Below the pieces are notes generated by a model, which was not told the DNA's origin, ran no database searches, and was given only the letters and a program-made list of their open reading frames with translations. This document shows positions 62,206-64,000 of a stretch of DNA of 64,000 nt, in pieces. The translations under genes were made by a program, and so were the position numbers. This DNA comes from Sphaerosporella brunnea. Its lineage: Eukaryota > Ascomycota > Pezizomycetes > Pezizales > Pyronemataceae. The DNA lies in the NCBI GenBank assembly GCA_008704415.1, contig VXIS01000129.1:1-64000 (forward strand). The letters are read 5' to 3'. How positions within the stretch are numbered: the stretch's first letter is position 1; every line of letters starts with the position of its first letter.

Positions 62206-62491
62206 TGTTCCGTACGGTCAGTTCAGTCCCGTCCTGACTCTCGACCGGACTGGATCGCAAGTGACGATCCAGTCTTCAGGAAAGACCAGGACCGCCAGTC
62301 TTTTTGGTACTGCGGCCTGGACCGCCTGCAGTCGACTGCAGTCGCCCATGTCCAAAGTCGTCTGCAGTCGACGGCAGTCAAGCCTTATATTGGGCAATAT
62401 CAGTTGTCGATTTTCTACAAATACATGACCGCCATCCCGCCGTCCTATCATTCCATTATCCCGCCGTCCTATCATTCCATTATTCCGGTCC
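62206..62491. other. Palindrome-rich segment inserted in gypsy integrase
   Basis: Starts CAGTGTTCCG, like a hAT-C terminus. Contains inverted repeat GACTGGATCG/CGATCCAGTC (62248-62274), a perfect 16-bp palindrome CTGCAGTCGACTGCAG (62336-62351), a near copy at 62372-62387 and a 24-bp tandem repeat (62434-62457, 62458-62481). No coding sequence. Probably an unrecognised MITE. Confidence 0.45.
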
Positions 62492-63140
62492 CAGGGTTGT
62501 CAAAGGTCCGGCCAGTCCGGCTTTGAGCGCGCCTGAACCGGACTGATTGAAACGGGCTTTTGAAATCACGGCCCGTTTGGACCAGGCTTTTTGGATCAAG
62601 ACCCATGCGCCTACGGGCACACGGCAGGCCCAGATGGACCGGTGCCCGGCGGGCCCGCCAGGCGTCTGGGGGTTTTTTGCTTACACATACATCAAGGAAA
62701 GAAACATGAACGCGAGATACAGATTCAACAACCTGAAGGACCTCCCGCTACCCCTCCATCTCCGCCGCCCGCTGTTCCACGTCACTCGGCATACGCTCAA
62801 CCTGATGAATTTGAGAACCCGCCCCATATACCAGATCTTCCCTCGCCCAGGATCTGAGGCATTCTATGGCGTGGATCGACCAGTCTTTTGATTGCGATCG
62901 ACGCTTTATCTGCGGCGGAACGAGCACCGAACGATTAGCGCTTTGAGTGGCCCCGCGTTCTGCACAATGACAGACCCAAACTTCATTCAGGGTACCGAGC
63001 ACCGTCCGGCAGCAATCAGATATCCAGGTTTTTCTTCTGCCGGCCCGAACCTGTCGGCCTTGCCACATCACCGACCCGACCTGACCCACTCCGTGGGGCC
63101 CCGTTTCACCTGGCGGCCGGCCGGACTGTTGACTGCCCTG
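62492..63140 (-). mobile_element. hAT-A element, 649 bp, decayed TSD
   Basis: CAGGGTTGTCAAAGGTCCGG to GACTGTTGACTGCCCTG. Flanks TCCGGTCC and CCCGGTGC match at 6 of 8. The minus strand encodes AIECLRSWAREDLV near 62800-62860, the transposase C-terminal helix. Confidence 0.85.
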
Positions 63141-63440
63141 CCCGGTGCCCTGCACTTCCAACCTCCCACCCTTCTGTTTTCTTTTCTCAAGCTCCTCTTT
63201 GGACAGTGCCTCGAGCATTTCATCAAGCTCCTGTAGTTGGGAATACTTGAAGAAGATCAATCCATCGCGCGACCAGCTTTTGAAACACTCCACAGCGCTG
63301 ATAGCGTCGTCGCTCAGGATGCACCGGGGAAGATCTTCAAGTGCCATGCGCGCCAGATCCTTCCAGCGGGACTCCGTGCGCTTTGGCGCCCAATATTTAA
63401 TAACATCCTGCACAGCGTGCTCATCAACCGGTGCTTCATG
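63141..63440 (-). pseudogene. hAT-A-type transposase C-terminal relic
   Basis: Minus frame KYWAPKRTESRWKDLARMAL, then AISAVECFKSWSRDGLI and a charged helix LDEMLEALSKEELEKRKQK. LARMAL precedes the FS motif in hAT proteins, and the AxxCxxSW helix is the dimerisation end. The segment between (SxERxFS) is deleted. The open frame runs on into the adjacent hAT-A element only by chance. Confidence 0.6.
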
Positions 63441-63455
63441 TTGAGATGAGAGACT

Positions 63456-63800
63456 TTGCGGCGGCGAAGGGATTCAAGTCAGAAACTGGACCACCGGAGA
63501 ATGGGCTTGTACCTAGTCACCTCCGTCCCAACCTCCGGCGCCTATCAACCCGAACTTGTGGACGGCATACGAGTCCAGTCCATCTTCCATGTGTCGCTAT
63601 TTCAACTTGTGGAGAGAAACCCCTTCTGCGGCAGATCAATCCCTTACCCCACCGCTGATCGTGAATGGCCAACGAGAATGGCTGGTCGAGGAAATTGTCG
63701 GCAGTCGCCTCGTCCAAAGCCAACCACAGCTCGCTCCGTGAACGGGTTACAACGAACTCGAATGGAGACTGGCTGGAGACTTTAGTCGGCTGTTGTAAGC
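63456..63800 (+). pseudogene. Ty3/gypsy integrase C terminus and chromodomain
   Basis: SQKLDHRRMGLYLVTSV, GAYQPELVDGIRVQSIFHVSLF (integrase GPY/F-like module), NPFCGRS, then in another frame LIVNGQREWLVEEIVGSRL and, after a stop, TGYNELEW: a chromodomain in pieces. It probably belongs to the same gypsy element as 60480-62205, separated by the hAT nest. Confidence 0.75.
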
Positions 63801-63807
63801 TCCAATA

Positions 63808-63871
63808 GGTCAGAGGATCAGAGGTTAGTGAGTACCGATGGTCGGAGGACCGAAGGTTAGCGGACACCGAT
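63808..63871 (+). repeat. 32-bp tandem duplication downstream of the chromodomain
   Basis: Two units (63808-63839 and 63840-63871) of GGTC-GAGGA-C--AGGTTAG-G---ACCGAT. It may be in the leader or LTR of the gypsy element. Confidence 0.7.
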
Positions 63872-64000
63872 AGCCGGCGAGATAAACGCTGTGATAGCAG
63901 CCGAGAACAAGGAACCGCCGACATATTGGGCGGATAGTAGCAACAGGCGCCGGTCTTTGAAGGGTATTCGGATAGACCCGGTTCGTACTAGGCGGGAAGG
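63872..64000. other. Possible gypsy 3' LTR start, cut by the window edge
   Basis: No LTR boundary can be fixed. TGTTGTAAGC at 63791 is a candidate start. Confidence 0.3.

Noticed and set aside
62748..63413. A 221-codon minus-strand open frame as a single gene
   Set aside because: It runs from a hAT transposase relic across the boundary at 63140 into a separate hAT-A element, so the continuity is accidental.
1..64000. CRISPR arrays, bacterial operons, rRNA genes or a biosynthetic cluster
   Set aside because: No regularly spaced short identical repeats with unique spacers, no rRNA-like sequence and no enzyme domains of such clusters. The content is eukaryotic mobile DNA.

Overview
The window is a gene-poor, transposon-dense segment of a filamentous fungal genome. 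I infer a dikaryotic fungus, possibly Agaricomycotina, but the lineage is not settled by the sequence. The evidence is a chromodomain-bearing Ty3/gypsy element, Tad-like LINEs with an apurinic endonuclease, RT, RNase H and terminal zinc knuckle, several hAT families with 8-bp target duplications, a tyrosine-recombinase retrotransposon, and a 56-bp GTAAGT...CAG intron in a transposase. I see no rRNA gene, credible tRNA, CRISPR array or bacterial-type operon. Nearly every recognisable coding region is broken, often by C-to-T type nonsense changes, so this looks like accessory or heterochromatic DNA.

Layout. 1-803: end and 3' LTR of a chromovirus. 849-1070: minisatellite. 1370-3402: decayed LINE. 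5408-6711: broken kinesin-like gene. 6905-8004: LINE 3' end (minus), then a hAT-D element. 9604-9864 (minus): small Cys-rich gene. 9974-11478: hAT-B copy split by a hAT-A element. 12303-12760: minus-strand LINE tail. 13790-15720: array of about 299-bp repeats, two inverted copies followed by direct copies. 15826-16735: hAT-A. 20361-20730: hAT-D MITE. 22842-27030: LINE ORF1 relics and a LINE running from ORF1 to its tail. 29154-29742: hAT-B MITE. 30178-30908: minus-strand relic ending at a T21 tract. 33295-35228: inverted solo LTR, LINE tail and copia gag. 35450-42965: four copies of an undescribed repeat (called X here), two of them split by hATs. 43260-44620: hAT-D transposase split by a hAT-A. 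45927-46273: hAT-C MITE. 46800-57895: two head-to-tail LINEs, the second carrying a solo copia LTR and a 5.2-kb Ngaro-like retrotransposon. 60480-63800: Ty3/gypsy element split by nested hATs.

The most interesting object is the Ngaro-like element at 51745-56967 (minus). It has split direct repeats in the order A1-ORFs-B1-A2-B2. It encodes a Gag with a CCCH finger plus a CCHC knuckle, then an in-frame UAG, RT (YLDD), RNase H and a tyrosine recombinase with all catalytic residues visible. It sits in a LINE RNase H domain with no target-site duplication, and the LINE reading frame is continuous when the element is removed.

Four hAT families are defined by termini and 8-bp duplications. A is CAGGGCTGTCAA..., B is TAGTGATGGACACGAGCCG..., C is CAGTGTTCCTAATAGC..., and D is TAGAGCTGTGCAC.... 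The order of insertion can be read from nesting: A into B, A and B into X, A into D, Ngaro and copia into LINE, and hATs into gypsy. Host genes are few and uncertain: a kinesin-like pseudogene, an 86-residue Cys-rich protein, and two unknown proteins (31027-31716 minus and 44820-45520 plus) that may be distantly related.
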